Shown: positions 35,909-44,880 of the stretch, one piece after another
Layout of the letters: each line of letters opens with the position of its first letter
Numbering within the stretch: position 1 is the stretch's first letter
NCBI RefSeq assembly: GCF_900187425.1
Contig: NZ_FYDJ01000002.1
Span: 496,001 to 560,000 of the forward strand
Origin: Pseudomonas sp. Irchel s3h14
GTDB lineage: Bacteria; Pseudomonadota; Gammaproteobacteria; Pseudomonadales; Pseudomonadaceae
Direction of reading: 5' to 3'
DNA: 64,000 bases
Position numbers and translations under genes: made by a program
The notes under the pieces: generated by a model
What the model was told of the DNA's origin: nothing
The model's database searches: none
What the model saw: only the letters and a program-made list of their open reading frames with translations

Positions 35909-36012
35909 GATCGTTCCCACGCTCTGCGTGGGAATGCAGCCATGGACGCTCCGCGTCCACTGTGACGCGGAGCGTCACGGGAGGCATTCCCACGCGGAGC
36001 GTGGGAACGATC
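35909..36012 (+). repeat. Repeat family A, copy 6
   Basis: Full copy, 104 bases, between the convergent tauD and aldo-keto reductase genes. The internal stems read TGGACGCTCCGCGTCCA and TGACGCGGAGCGTCA, each keeping its own symmetry by compensating changes relative to other copies. Confidence 0.92.
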
Positions 36013-36021
36013 AGCGCTCGA

Positions 36022-37059
36022 TTACTCAGCCGTCGAAGGCTTCTCCCAAAGATTGACCCCGCCCTCTTGGGCAAACCGGTCAATTTCCGCCAACTCCTCC
36101 GAGCTAAAGCTCAAATTCTTCAACGCCCCGACGTTCTCGATAATCTGCTCAGGCCGGCTCGCACCGATCAGCGCCGACGTCACGCGCGGATCGCGTAACG
36201 TCCACGCCAATGCCAGCTGCGCCAGGCTCTGACCGCGACGCTTGGCGATCTCATTCAGCGCACGCACATGAGCGATGTTGGCTTCGGACAGGTGCGCCGC
36301 CTGCAACGAAGCACCGCCCGGACGATTGACCCGCGCGTCCGCCGGCACACCATTCAGGTACTTGTCAGTCAACAACCCCTGAGCCAGCGGCGTAAACGCA
36401 ATTACACCCGTACCGAGTTCGTCCGTGGTATCCAGCAAGTCTTTTTCCACCCAACGATTGAGCAGGTTGTAAGCCGGTTGGTGAATCAGCAACGGGACTT
36501 TCCACTCTTTCAGCAGCGCGGCCATTTCACGGGTTTTAACCCCCGAGTACGAGGAGATACCGATGTACAACGCCTTGCCTTGTTGTACCGCGGTGGCCAG
36601 TGCGCTGGCGGTTTCTTCCAGCGGCGTGTCCGGGTCGAAGCGGTGGGAATAGAAGATGTCCACGTAGTCCAGGCCCAGTCGCTGCAGGCTCTGATCGAGG
36701 CTGGCCAGCACGTATTTGCGCGAACCGCCGCCCTGACCATAAGGCCCGGCCCACATGTCCCAACCGGCCTTGCTGGAGATGATCAGCTCGTCGCGATACT
36801 GCTTGAAGTCTTCGCGCAATAAACGACCGAAATTGATCTCGGCGCTGCCATACGGCGGGCCGTAGTTGTTGGCCAGGTCGAAATGGTTGACGCCGAGATC
36901 AAACGCGGTACGCAGCAATGAACGCTGGGTGTCGATCGGCGTGCTGTCGCCGAAGTTGTGCCACAGGCCCAGGGACAGCGCCGGCAGCACCAGACCGCTG
37001 CGACCCACGCGGCGGTAAGGGATGGAGTCGTAGCGGTTTTCGGCAGCGGTGTAGGTCAT
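36022..37059 (-). CDS. yghZ: Aldo-keto reductase, L-glyceraldehyde-3-phosphate reductase type
   Basis: 345 residues of the AKR14/YghZ branch. Catalytic tetrad D61, Y66 ('NYGPPYGSAE'), K97 ('SSKAGWDMW') and H139 ('YSHRFDPDTPLEE'). The NADPH-binding segment near the C-terminus contains 'SALIGASRPEQI'. YghZ-type enzymes reduce L-glyceraldehyde 3-phosphate and methylglyoxal, so detoxification is the likely job. Single-gene unit, divergent from nothing obvious; its 3' end faces repeat copy 6. Confidence 0.9.
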   Translation of the reverse strand: MTYTAAENRYDSIPYRRVGRSGLVLPALSLGLWHNFGDSTPIDTQRSLLRTAFDLGVNHFDLANNYGPPYGSAEINFGRLLREDFKQYRDELIISSKAGWDMWAGPYGQGGGSRKYVLASLDQSLQRLGLDYVDIFYSHRFDPDTPLEETASALATAVQQGKALYIGISSYSGVKTREMAALLKEWKVPLLIHQPAYNLLNRWVEKDLLDTTDELGTGVIAFTPLAQGLLTDKYLNGVPADARVNRPGGASLQAAHLSEANIAHVRALNEIAKRRGQSLAQLALAWTLRDPRVTSALIGASRPEQIIENVGALKNLSFSSEELAEIDRFAQEGGVNLWEKPSTAE

Positions 37060-37197
37060 CGAATCCTCTCTTGTCTGTCTTGAAGTTGGTATCGACTGCT
37101 TCGCAAGTTGCCCAGCATACGCCCAGACAAACGCCGATAAACCTCGAACTCGAGAAAATGCTGAAACGTTTCACATGTTTCATCTTTGCCGCCCGTT

Positions 37198-37228
37198 GAT
37201 CGTTCCCACGCCCTGCGTAGGAGCGATC
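37198..37228. repeat. Repeat family A, degenerate fragment
   Basis: GATCGTTCCCACGCCC followed by TGCGTAGGAGCGATC: only the outer hairpin of the element is left, with several mismatches. It lies just after the hicB stop. Confidence 0.6.
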
Positions 37229-37233
37229 AACAT

Positions 37234-37635
37234 TTACGCCGACAACTCACGCAGGGCAGCGGCAGCCAAAAAGCCAGACCGTGAGCTGTACCGCTGATCC
37301 CGCCTGACTGTTTGATCGATACGCTCAAGCAACTGCTCAGGCAGCGTGGCATTGAAGCGCACTGACTTGCCGAAGTAAGGCGTGATATCGAATTCAACCA
37401 CCCCCCACACGCCGCCCGCGTAATCAGGGTTATCAAGATGAGCGTCGATCTCATGCACCTGCGGCAGTGGATCTCCATCGGCCACCAAGCCTTCGTAGTG
37501 CAACGACAACGCTTCCTTCACGTTTTCAAATGCCTGCGCCACAGTACCGCCTGCGGAGAAGCAACCCGGCACGTCCGGGATAATTACTCCGTATTCTGAG
37601 TCGGCATCCTTGTGCAGAACGACCGGGAATTTCAT
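37234..37635 (-). CDS. hicB: HicB antitoxin
   Basis: 133 residues. N-terminal partial RNase H-like HicB domain ('YGVIIPDVPGCFSAGGTVAQ' near 17-36, 'ALSLHYEGLVADG') and a C-terminal ribbon-helix-helix DNA-binding domain ('VRFNATLPEQLLERIDQTV'). It neutralises HicA and represses the operon. The ATG at 37635 is used; upstream of it the frame reads into hicA territory. It follows hicA by 59 bases, the usual toxin-first order. Confidence 0.92.
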   Translation of the reverse strand: MKFPVVLHKDADSEYGVIIPDVPGCFSAGGTVAQAFENVKEALSLHYEGLVADGDPLPQVHEIDAHLDNPDYAGGVWGVVEFDITPYFGKSVRFNATLPEQLLERIDQTVRRDQRYSSRSGFLAAAALRELSA

Positions 37636-37694
37636 TTCGGTAAGTCCTTCCTGTGATGTGGCCCGCTCGGGGCTTTCGTATCCGGTGTCGGGGC

Positions 37695-37877
37695 TCATTT
37701 CAGACCCGCCTGTTTCAATATGCTGTTGATCGTTCCTTTTGGAAGATCCGAGTCCGGGTGCTTTATCGTCACCCTGCCTGGCTTGCACGGATGCTTGTAC
37801 TGATGATGGCTGCCTTTCACGGCCACCAGATACCAACCATCCTCCTCGATCATCCTGATCATTTCCCGACTTCGCAT
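37695..37877 (-). CDS. hicA: HicA toxin (mRNA interferase)
   Basis: 60 residues, double-stranded-RNA-binding-like fold. The catalytic histidine is H24 in 'VKGSHHQYKHP'. HicA cleaves mRNA and tmRNA when not bound by HicB. The ATG at 37877 is preferred (GAAGGTG upstream); an in-frame ATG at 37901 would add eight residues. All key residues are intact, so the pair looks functional. Confidence 0.92.
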   Translation of the reverse strand: MRSREMIRMIEEDGWYLVAVKGSHHQYKHPCKPGRVTIKHPDSDLPKGTINSILKQAGLK

Positions 37878-38007
37878 CACCTTCGTCCTTGTGGGCAGCA
37901 CCTGCTGCGCACACTACGCGACGAAGCTTCACGCCAATACACACCATACACACTCTGATAAATATTAGCCTATCGTGCAGAGGCCTGATTTCCCTATAGA
38001 CCAGCGG

Positions 38008-38898
38008 CTACTGTGCCCCCGCAAACACTTCCCCCAGCCAATCCACAAACACCCGAACCCGTGGCGACATGTGTCGGTTGTGCGGATACAACACCGAAAC
38101 CGGCATTGGTGGCGGAGGCGTGTCGATCAGGACTTCCTGCACCAAGCCCTGGGAAATCTGCGTGTCCATTCGGTAATGCGGGCACTGGATCAGGCCCAGC
38201 CCGGCAATCGCCGATGCCGCATAAATTTCCGCGCCGAACACTGAAAGCGCGCCATCGATAGCCACTTCCTTCAGTTCGCCATCCACCATGAATTCGAAGG
38301 GAAATAACTTGGCGGTCGTGCGCGAGACGTAGTTCAAGGCACGATGATGTTTCAGGTCGTCGAGGCTTTTCGGTTCGCCGTATTTGCGCAGGTACGCGGG
38401 GCTGGCGCAGGTGATTTGGCGCAGGTTGGCGACGCGGCGGCCGATCAGCCCGGAGTCGCCCAAGGTGCCGGCGCGCAGCACGCAGTCGACGCCTTCAGCG
38501 ATCAGGTCGACAAAGCGGTCGGCCTCGCTGATGGACAGTTCGATGTCCGGGTAGCGCGCCATGAACTGCGGCAATGCCGGGATCACGAAGTGTTTGGCCA
38601 GCGTGCCATGCAAATCCACGCGCAACCGGCCCTTCGGTGCGACGCTACGAAATGCCAGTTCGGCTTCTTCCAGTTCCGCCAGCAGCTGCACGCAGCGCAG
38701 GTAGTACGCCTCGCCGTCCAGCGTAGGCCGCACCTTGCGGGTGCTTCGCTCCAGTAAACGTGTACCGAGCCAGGCTTCGAATTGATTCAGCGTGTGGGTC
38801 AGCGTCGCCCGCGGCAGGTTCAAGTCATCAGCCGCCAGCGTAAAGCTGCTGCGCTCATAGATCCGCACGAAAACCTTCATCGCTTTGACTTGATCCAC
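38008..38898 (-). CDS. LysR-family regulator, divergent from an SDR gene
   Basis: 296 residues. N-terminal winged helix ('MKVFVRIYERSSFTLAADDL', 'LPRATLTHTLNQFEAWLGTR') and a C-terminal binding domain of the CrgA-like type ('GRLRVDLHGTLAKHFVIPAL'). The start is GTG at 38898, preceded by an ideal AGGAGA 6 bases upstream; the longer in-frame ATG at 38979 would run through the divergent promoter. Probably controls the SDR gene on the other strand. Confidence 0.9.
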   Translation of the reverse strand: MDQVKAMKVFVRIYERSSFTLAADDLNLPRATLTHTLNQFEAWLGTRLLERSTRKVRPTLDGEAYYLRCVQLLAELEEAELAFRSVAPKGRLRVDLHGTLAKHFVIPALPQFMARYPDIELSISEADRFVDLIAEGVDCVLRAGTLGDSGLIGRRVANLRQITCASPAYLRKYGEPKSLDDLKHHRALNYVSRTTAKLFPFEFMVDGELKEVAIDGALSVFGAEIYAASAIAGLGLIQCPHYRMDTQISQGLVQEVLIDTPPPPMPVSVLYPHNRHMSPRVRVFVDWLGEVFAGAQ

Positions 38899-38930
38899 GC
38901 GGGTCTCCTGGTGGTCGATTGTTGGCGATT

Positions 38931-38944
38931 CTTGAACAGTCAAG
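38931..38944. promoter_or_regulatory. CTTGA-N4-TCAAG palindrome in the LysR/SDR divergent gap
   Basis: A 14-base dyad in the 128-base gap between the LysR start (38898) and the SDR start (39027). LysR regulators commonly bind such interrupted dyads in divergent promoters; no footprint data. Confidence 0.4.
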
Positions 38945-39026
38945 GCAACTCTCGTGCATTTATCGGCCTGAGTAAACATGTGAATCTGGCTTCACCCCAA
39001 GCCATCAACTTCAAGGAATCACCGCC

Positions 39027-39767
39027 ATGACTACTCAAACTTCGAAAGTTGCCATCGTGACCGGCGCCTCCCGCGGCATCGGCGCGGTGATCGCCAAACA
39101 ACTGGCCAAACAAGGTTTCGCCGTCGCCATCAACTACGCCAGCAGTGCCACCGAAGCTTCAAAACTGGTGGTCGAATTGCGTCAGGCCGGCCACCAGGCC
39201 ATAGCGATCAAGGCGGATGTAGCGAACGCCGACGACGTACGCCGGATGTTCGACGAGACCGAAACGCAACTGGGCAAAGTCGATGTGCTGGTGAACAACG
39301 CCGGTATCCTCAAAGTCCTGCCGCTGGCGCAACACACGGATGAGCTGTTCGATCAGAACTTCAACATTCACGCTCGCGGCACGTTCAACACCCTGCGTGA
39401 AGCCGCCACTCGCCTGAACGCTGGCGGTCGGATCATCAACTTCTCCAGCAGCACCGTCGGCATGAACCTGCCGGGCTACGCGGTGTACATCGCCAGCAAA
39501 GCGGCGGTGGAATCCCTGACCCAGGTGTTCGCCAAGGAAATGCGCGGGCGCAGTATCACCGTCAATGCCGTGGCCCCCGGTCCGGTGGCTACCGACCTGT
39601 TTCTGCACGGCAAGAGCGAAGAGCAGATCCAGACCTTCGCCAAGATGGCCCCGCTGGAACGTCTGGCTCAGCCAGAAGACATCGCCCGCGTTGTGTCCTT
39701 CCTGGTCGGGCCGGATTCGGGTTGGGTCAACGGGCAAATCCTGCGCGTCAACGGCGGGTTGGTTTAA
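39027..39767 (+). CDS. SDR-family NAD(P)-dependent oxidoreductase
   Basis: 246 residues, classical short-chain dehydrogenase. Cofactor motif 'VTGASRGIGA' at 11-20, 'NNAG' at 90-93, catalytic S near 141 and Y154/K158 in 'YIASK'. Substrate unknown; 3-oxoacyl-ACP-reductase-like. The divergent LysR gene suggests substrate-induced expression. Ribosome site AAGGAATCACCGCC before the ATG. Confidence 0.92.
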   Translation: MTTQTSKVAIVTGASRGIGAVIAKQLAKQGFAVAINYASSATEASKLVVELRQAGHQAIAIKADVANADDVRRMFDETETQLGKVDVLVNNAGILKVLPLAQHTDELFDQNFNIHARGTFNTLREAATRLNAGGRIINFSSSTVGMNLPGYAVYIASKAAVESLTQVFAKEMRGRSITVNAVAPGPVATDLFLHGKSEEQIQTFAKMAPLERLAQPEDIARVVSFLVGPDSGWVNGQILRVNGGLV

Positions 39768-39798
39768 CTATGCTCACTTGACACCGCAGCGCCCCTAT

Positions 39799-39822
39799 CG
39801 CGAGCAGGCTCGCTCCCACAGG
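39799..39822 (-). repeat. Single REP sequence (family B)
   Basis: CGCGAGCAGGCTCGCTCCCA followed by CAGG, one half of the usual inverted pair, directly left of repeat family A copy 8. Confidence 0.75.
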
Positions 39823-39837
39823 ATTGCGACGACTTTT

Positions 39838-39939
39838 GATCGTTCCCACGCTCTGCGTGGGAATGCAGCCCGTGACGCTCCGCGTCACTGGACGCGGAGC
39901 GTCCCTTGAGGCATTCCCACGCGGAGCGTGGGAACGATC
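39838..39939 (+). repeat. Repeat family A, copy 8
   Basis: Full copy, 102 bases, between the SDR gene and the small membrane-protein gene. Inner stems read GTGACGCTCCGCGTCAC and GACGCGGAGCGTC. It ends 22 bases before the small gene's start, so its right half may lie in that gene's promoter or leader. Confidence 0.92.
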
Positions 39940-39961
39940 ATTTACTCAGGAGTACACACCC

Positions 39962-40222
39962 ATGCACACCACGATCATCATCACCTTCGGCCTGATCCTA
40001 CTGGCGCTGATGCTGTTCATCGGCGAGAAAATCGGCTTCAGTCGCCAAGTCCTTGCCTTCAGCTTTGTCGTGCTGTGGCTGGCGCTGACGTTGATCAACG
40101 GCGCGGTCGGCATGGTCAATGCCGGCCAGCCGTTCAGCACGGAACTGGTGGTCGGCAGCGCCGTGTTCGGTGTACCGGTGGCGGCGCTGGTGTTGTTCAT
40201 GGTGTTGACCACCGAGACGTGA
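39962..40222 (+). CDS. Small two- to three-segment membrane protein, unknown function
   Basis: 86 residues with three hydrophobic stretches (about 3-20, 27-47 and 62-83). No recognisable family. CAGGAG about 10 bases upstream of the ATG supports translation. It converges on betT with only 8 bases between the stop codons. Because choline uptake genes lie next to it one could imagine a related role, but nothing in the sequence shows this. Confidence 0.65.
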   Translation: MHTTIIITFGLILLALMLFIGEKIGFSRQVLAFSFVVLWLALTLINGAVGMVNAGQPFSTELVVGSAVFGVPVAALVLFMVLTTET

Positions 40223-40230
40223 GTGTTCGA

Positions 40231-42225
40231 TCAACGCACCAAATGCAAGAACTGCAGGTGCCGTTCGTACTGATCAAGGATGTCGTTGATGATCTGCTCC
40301 TTGGTGTACCCCACCAGATCGTAATCCTGACTGCCCTCGCTCAAATGCACTTCGGCCCGGTAATAACGACGGTTGTTGAGTTCCTTGGAACCCATGCCGC
40401 CACGGGCAAACGACGGTGTGAAGTAGCCACGCATCTGCACCTGATAAATGAACGGACGCTCCTCGCCATGACCGATTTCCAGGCTGACGTTGTCGTTGGC
40501 CGGATCGGGCTGAGTGACCACGTTCAAGCCCTTCTCGATGAACACCGCCGAGACTTCTTCAATCGCCGGGCGCACCGTCGTATCGAGGAAGCGGTAGACC
40601 TCATCCCGTGACGGGAAATGCACGGCCTGACTCAGGCGTTGACGCCAGCCGCCACGCCGCGATCCGGACACCGGTGCCAGCGAATGCAGTTGCGCGATCT
40701 GCTTCTGCGACTCCAGGTAGAACGCCTTATGCAGCCCCCACATCATCAGCAGCAAGATCATCGAGAACGGCAACGAGGTCAGCACCACCGCTGACTTCAG
40801 CGCATCGATACTGCCGGAGAACAGCAGCGCACTGGTCACCAACGCGGTCATTGCACCCCAGAACACTCGCAGCCATTTTGGTCCGTCCTCGTCGGGATTG
40901 CCGCCCTTGGCGGACAGCGTCGACAGCACCACGGTGCCCGAGTCGGCGGAGGTGACGAAGAACACGAAGCTGATGAACACCGTGACCGCGATGACGGTTT
41001 TGCTCCACGGATAGGTTTCCAGCAGCAGGTAAAGGGTCATCGATGGATTATCGATGGCCGACATACCGAGCGCGCTCATGCCATGGTTGAGGACTTGATC
41101 GATGGCGCTGTTGCCGAAGATCGACATCCACGCGAGGGTGAAGCCGAGCGGAATCAACAGCACGCCGAAGACGAATTCGCGGATGGTCCGGCCACGGGAA
41201 ATCCGTGCGATGAACAGGCCCACGAACGGCGACCATGCGATCCACCAGGCCCAGTAGAACACCGTCCAGCCGCCCAGCCAGTCGCTCGGTTTGTCGTAGG
41301 CGTACAGATCAAAACTCTTCATCGGCAACGCGCCGAGGTAGTCGCCGATGTTCTGGATCAAGGTGTTGAGCAGATGCTGGGTCGGGCCGGCAAACAACAC
41401 GAACAGCAGCAGCGCGCAGGCCAGCAGCATGTTGATGTCGGACATCACGCGCACGCCTTTATCGACACCAGACACGGCAACGATGATCGCCGCGCCCATC
41501 ATCAGCGTGATCAGGCCGACCTGAATCCACTGGGTGTGAGCGATGCCGAACAGGTAGTCCAGACCCGAGTTGAGGTGCAACACGCCAAAGCCCATGTCGG
41601 CACCGAGGCCGAACACCGTAGCGATGATGCCAAAGCCGTCCACCGCGTAACCAATCGGGCCGTTGATGCGCTTGCCGATCAGCGGATAGAGCGCCGAACG
41701 CAGGGCCAGCGGCAGGTTGTGACGGTAGGCAAAATAAGCCAGCGCCATGCCGACAAAGGCGAACACGCCCCAGCCGTGCAGGCCCCAGTGCAGAAACAGA
41801 ATCTGCATCGCCTGACGCGCTGCATCCGCCGTGCCGGCTTCGCCTTGCGGCGGTTGCGCCAAGTGGGTCAGCGGTTCGGATACGCAAAAGAAAAACAGCG
41901 TGATGCTGATCCCGGCGGCGAACAGCATGCCGGCCCAGGACAGGTAACTGAATTCGGGTTCGTCGTGGTCGGCACCGAGCTTGATCTTGCCGTAGCCGGA
42001 CAAGGCGGTGACCACCACGAAGACCAGATACAGGGTCATCGCGAGCATGTAGTACCAGCCGACCGTGTTGGCCGCCCAGTTTTGCGCTTCCAGAAGCCAG
42101 GCGCCGGCCTGTTCAGGCATGACGATGACAATGATGCCGAACAGCAAAATAAACGTCGCCGAGAAATAAAACACCGGCGGATTCATGCGGACCTGGCCGC
42201 TGGCGGGGGTGGGCGATGCACTCAT
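40231..42225 (-). CDS. betT: High-affinity choline transporter BetT (BCCT family)
   Basis: 664 residues with twelve predicted membrane segments and the BCCT signature 'WTVFYWAWWIAWSPFVGLFIARISRGRTIREF' region near 320-351, including the conserved tryptophans. A long C-terminal cytoplasmic domain (about 150 residues) is typical of BetT and is used for osmosensing. It imports choline for conversion to glycine betaine. A strong inverted repeat 93 bases upstream matches the style of BetI operators. The betIBA genes are not in the window. Confidence 0.94.
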   Translation of the reverse strand: MSASPTPASGQVRMNPPVFYFSATFILLFGIIVIVMPEQAGAWLLEAQNWAANTVGWYYMLAMTLYLVFVVVTALSGYGKIKLGADHDEPEFSYLSWAGMLFAAGISITLFFFCVSEPLTHLAQPPQGEAGTADAARQAMQILFLHWGLHGWGVFAFVGMALAYFAYRHNLPLALRSALYPLIGKRINGPIGYAVDGFGIIATVFGLGADMGFGVLHLNSGLDYLFGIAHTQWIQVGLITLMMGAAIIVAVSGVDKGVRVMSDINMLLACALLLFVLFAGPTQHLLNTLIQNIGDYLGALPMKSFDLYAYDKPSDWLGGWTVFYWAWWIAWSPFVGLFIARISRGRTIREFVFGVLLIPLGFTLAWMSIFGNSAIDQVLNHGMSALGMSAIDNPSMTLYLLLETYPWSKTVIAVTVFISFVFFVTSADSGTVVLSTLSAKGGNPDEDGPKWLRVFWGAMTALVTSALLFSGSIDALKSAVVLTSLPFSMILLLMMWGLHKAFYLESQKQIAQLHSLAPVSGSRRGGWRQRLSQAVHFPSRDEVYRFLDTTVRPAIEEVSAVFIEKGLNVVTQPDPANDNVSLEIGHGEERPFIYQVQMRGYFTPSFARGGMGSKELNNRRYYRAEVHLSEGSQDYDLVGYTKEQIINDILDQYERHLQFLHLVR

Positions 42226-42317
42226 GAAAGGTGCACCTCAAGGGGGTGAAACAGGCCAATCAATAACGGACTCGGCAAAGGCAAGCCTCCTGTTGTGAGC
42301 GGGCAGCAAACCGGCGG

Positions 42318-42345
42318 TTTAACTTGAATGAGCGTTCAAGTTAAA
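42318..42345. promoter_or_regulatory. 28-bp palindrome upstream of betT, candidate BetI operator
   Basis: TTTAACTTGAA-TGAGCG-TTCAAGTTAAA: 11-base perfect arms. The core TTGAA-N6-TTCAA resembles the sequence bound by BetI, the choline-responsive TetR repressor of the bet genes. Position just upstream of betT fits repression relieved by choline (inference). Confidence 0.65.
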
Positions 42346-42433
42346 CATGAATAGGGTGCTAAGGACTAATCGCAAGGCTCGGCGGCACTGTTCGTACGCT
42401 AGCTCAAGGATGGGTTTGAGGTAGGGTTATCGC

Positions 42434-42569
42434 GATCGTTCCCACGCTCTGCGTGGGAATGCAGCCCGTGACGCTCCGCGTCACATCGGTGCCAGACACT
42501 GCATCGGCGGCGGCCCTGGAACGCGGAGCGTCCCTTGAGGCATTCCCACGCGGGAGCGTGGGAACGATC
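42434..42569 (+). repeat. Repeat family A, copy 9, with a 34-base internal insertion
   Basis: Outer parts are as in other copies, but the centre holds about 34 extra bases (around 42485-42519, containing CGGTGCCAGACACTGCATCG) not seen elsewhere in the window. The right arm also has an added G (GCGGGAGCG), a feature shared only with copy 10. Confidence 0.9.
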
Positions 42570-42592
42570 AGTCACAGTAGAGATTTCCGGGC

Positions 42593-43519
42593 TTACTTCT
42601 GCGTCCCGTCATCATGCTGCAGATTCGCCTGAGTCAGGTTGCTCCCCGCCGGCACGCTGCGGGTCAGCCAGACATTGCCGCCAATGGTCGAGCCCTTGCC
42701 GATGGTGATCCGCCCCAGAATCGTCGCACCGGCATAGATCACCACGTCATCCTCGACGATCGGATGTCGCGGTTGCCCCTTCTGCAACTGACCGTCTTCA
42801 TCCGCCGGGAAGCGCTTGGCGCCCAACGTCACGGCCTGATAAATCCGCACACGCTCGCCGATGATGGCGGTCTCGCCGATCACTACACCCGTCCCGTGAT
42901 CGATGAAGAAGCTGCGGCCAATCTGCGCGCCAGGGTGAATATCGATGCCAGTGGCAGAGTGCGCGATTTCCGCGCTGATCCGTGCCAGCAGCGGCAATCC
43001 GGCGCGGTACAAATGATGGGCCAGGCGATGGTGAATCACCGCCAGAATCCCCGGATAGCACAGCAACACTTCATCAACACTGCGAGCCGCCGGATCGCCG
43101 TGATAGGCCGCCAGCACGTCGGTGTCGAGCAGGCTGCGCAGCCCCGGCAATGCGAGGGCGAAGTCCTGAATGATCTGAATAGTCTTGGCCTCGACTTCAG
43201 TGTCGGCCTGGGCACTGTGGCGAGCGGCGTAGCGCAATTCGAGTCGCGCCTGAGCCAGCAACGCGTTCAACGCAACGTCCAGCGTGTGGCCGACGTAGAA
43301 GTCTTCACTCTCCTCGCGCAAATCCACCGGGCCGAGACGCATCGGGAACAACGCGCCACAGAGGGCTTCGAGAATCTCTGCCATGGCCGCTCGGGAAGGC
43401 AACTCGCGACCACCCTGTTCGGTGCTGGCGCGACCATTTTGTACGCGCCACTGATCACGCGCCGTGCGCAGTTGGCTGACGATGGTCTGCAGTTGCCAAT
43501 GACTGGAACGCTCGCTCAC
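42593..43519 (-). CDS. epsC: Serine O-acetyltransferase (EpsC type)
   Basis: 308 residues. It acetylates L-serine to O-acetylserine, the acceptor for sulfide in cysteine synthesis. An N-terminal helical SATase domain leads into a left-handed beta-helix of hexapeptide repeats ('IDIHPGAQIGRSFFIDHGTG', 'VVIGETAIIGERVRIYQAVT', 'VIYAGATILGRITIGKGSTI') with the catalytic histidines and the substrate aspartate. It is longer than CysE and belongs to the EpsC branch. It starts the sulfur-related region and is divergent from D-cysteine desulfhydrase. Confidence 0.92.
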   Translation of the reverse strand: MSERSSHWQLQTIVSQLRTARDQWRVQNGRASTEQGGRELPSRAAMAEILEALCGALFPMRLGPVDLREESEDFYVGHTLDVALNALLAQARLELRYAARHSAQADTEVEAKTIQIIQDFALALPGLRSLLDTDVLAAYHGDPAARSVDEVLLCYPGILAVIHHRLAHHLYRAGLPLLARISAEIAHSATGIDIHPGAQIGRSFFIDHGTGVVIGETAIIGERVRIYQAVTLGAKRFPADEDGQLQKGQPRHPIVEDDVVIYAGATILGRITIGKGSTIGGNVWLTRSVPAGSNLTQANLQHDDGTQK

Positions 43520-43712
43520 GGTAAAAACTCCTCACGGGCGGCCGGACTGTCTGGCCGCGTTAACCGCGATTACTTTACGGCATGGTCTGGAAGCCGAATT
43601 AAGAACCGATTGTGCTGTGCTCAGCACTTTTTGGCATAAGGCCGATTGGCAGTTGCCCCGCTAAATAGGCGTGCCTATAGTCCTGTCATCTCCCTCCGCC
43701 AGTACGGACCCC

Positions 43713-44705
43713 ATGATCAAACAACAGCTTGCCCGCTTTAACCGTCTCGACCTGCTCGGTCATCCTACTGCCCTGGAAAAACTCGAACGCCTGTCGGCCT
43801 GGTTGGGCCGCGATGTGTACGTCAAGCGTGATGACCTGACGCCGCTGGCGATGGGCGGCAACAAGCTGCGCAAACTCGAATACCTGGCGGCCGATGCACT
43901 GGCACAAGGCGCCGACACCTTGATTACCGCTGGGGCGCTTCAGTCCAACCACGTGCGCCAGACTGCCGCCATTGCGGCCAAGCTTGGTCTGGGCTGCGTT
44001 GCGTTGCTGGAAAACCCTCTCGGCACCGACGACGCTAACTATGTCGGCAACGGCAATCGGCTGTTGCTGGACCTGTTCGATGCCAAGGTCGAGTTGGTGG
44101 AGAACCTCGACAACGCCGACGAACAACTGCAGGCCTTGGCCGATCGCCTACGCAACAACGGCAAGAAGCCGTATCTGGTGCCAATTGGTGGCTCCAATGC
44201 GTTGGGTGCTTTGGGTTATGTGCGTGCCGGGCTGGAATTGGCCGAGCAGATCAAGGACACCGGGCTGACATTCGCCGCCGTGGTTCTGGCTTCGGGCAGC
44301 GCCGGGACCCATAGCGGCCTGGCGTTGGCGTTGAGTGAAGCACTGCCGGATTTGCCAGTGATTGGCGTCACGGTTTCTCGCAGCGAAGAAGACCAACGCC
44401 CGAAAGTCCAAGGCCTCGCCGAGCGCACTGCCGAGCTGCTGGGCGTGAGCCTGCCAGCGAGTTTCAAGGTCGAATTGTGGGACGAGTATTTCGGCCCGCG
44501 CTACGGCGAACCGAATGCCGGGACGCTGGCCGCCGTGAAGCTGGTGGCGAGTCAGGAAGGTTTGCTGCTGGACCCGGTTTACACCGGCAAGGCCATGGCA
44601 GGTTTGCTCGATGGCATCGGCCGCCAGCGCTTCAATGACGGCCCGATCATCTTCCTGCACACCGGTGGGGCGCCGGCGTTGTTTGCCTACAAAGACTTTC
44701 TTTGA
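43713..44705 (+). CDS. dcyD: D-cysteine desulfhydrase
   Basis: 330 residues, fold type II PLP enzyme of the ACC deaminase/DcyD family. The PLP lysine is K51 in '[15 protein letters not shown]'; the phosphate-binding and substrate regions include '[18 protein letters not shown]' near 78-95 and '[15 protein letters not shown]' near 195-209. It degrades D-cysteine to pyruvate, sulfide and ammonia. The cystine ABC transporter genes follow it, the same grouping as E. coli dcyD-tcyLN (yecSC). The ATG at 43713 is the family start, although its ribosome site is weak. Confidence 0.92.
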   Translation: MIKQQLARFNRLDLLGHPTALEKLERLSAWLGRDVYVKRDDLTPLAMGGNKLRKLEYLAADALAQGADTLITAGALQSNHVRQTAAIAAKLGLGCVALLENPLGTDDANYVGNGNRLLLDLFDAKVELVENLDNADEQLQALADRLRNNGKKPYLVPIGGSNALGALGYVRAGLELAEQIKDTGLTFAAVVLASGSAGTHSGLALALSEALPDLPVIGVTVSRSEEDQRPKVQGLAERTAELLGVSLPASFKVELWDEYFGPRYGEPNAGTLAAVKLVASQEGLLLDPVYTGKAMAGLLDGIGRQRFNDGPIIFLHTGGAPALFAYKDFL

Positions 44706-44707
44706 AT

Positions 44708-44810
44708 GATCGTTCCCACGCTCTGCGTGGGAATGCAGCCCGTGACGCTCCGCGTCACTGGACGCGGAGCGTCCCTAGAGGCATTCCCACGCGGGAGCGT
44801 GGGAACGATC
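44708..44810 (+). repeat. Repeat family A, copy 10
   Basis: Full copy, 103 bases, starting 2 bases after the dcyD stop. It separates dcyD from the transporter operon and has the same GCGGGAGCG right arm as copy 9. Confidence 0.92.
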
Positions 44811-44834
44811 GCTTAGCTCAAAAACGAATAACAA

Positions 44835-44880
44835 AGTTGATATTTATTATTTTCCTATCTAAAAGCACCATCATATAGTC
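44835..44880 (+). promoter_or_regulatory. AT-rich upstream region of the cystine transporter operon
   Basis: AGTTGATATTTATTATTTTC followed by CTAAAAGCACCATCATATAGTC. The end CATATAGT could serve as a -10 box. It shares TTATT...TTTTC and ATCATNTAGTC with the tauA upstream region. A second word ATTCCTAAAAG at 44964-44974, nearer to the start codon, recurs upstream of the SfnB-like genes at 48659-48669. Confidence 0.45.

Noticed and set aside
42420..42592. Possible insertion-sequence end or integron-like site at repeat copy 9
   Set aside because: The ends are the same as in every family A copy; no transposase gene or target-site duplication is visible.
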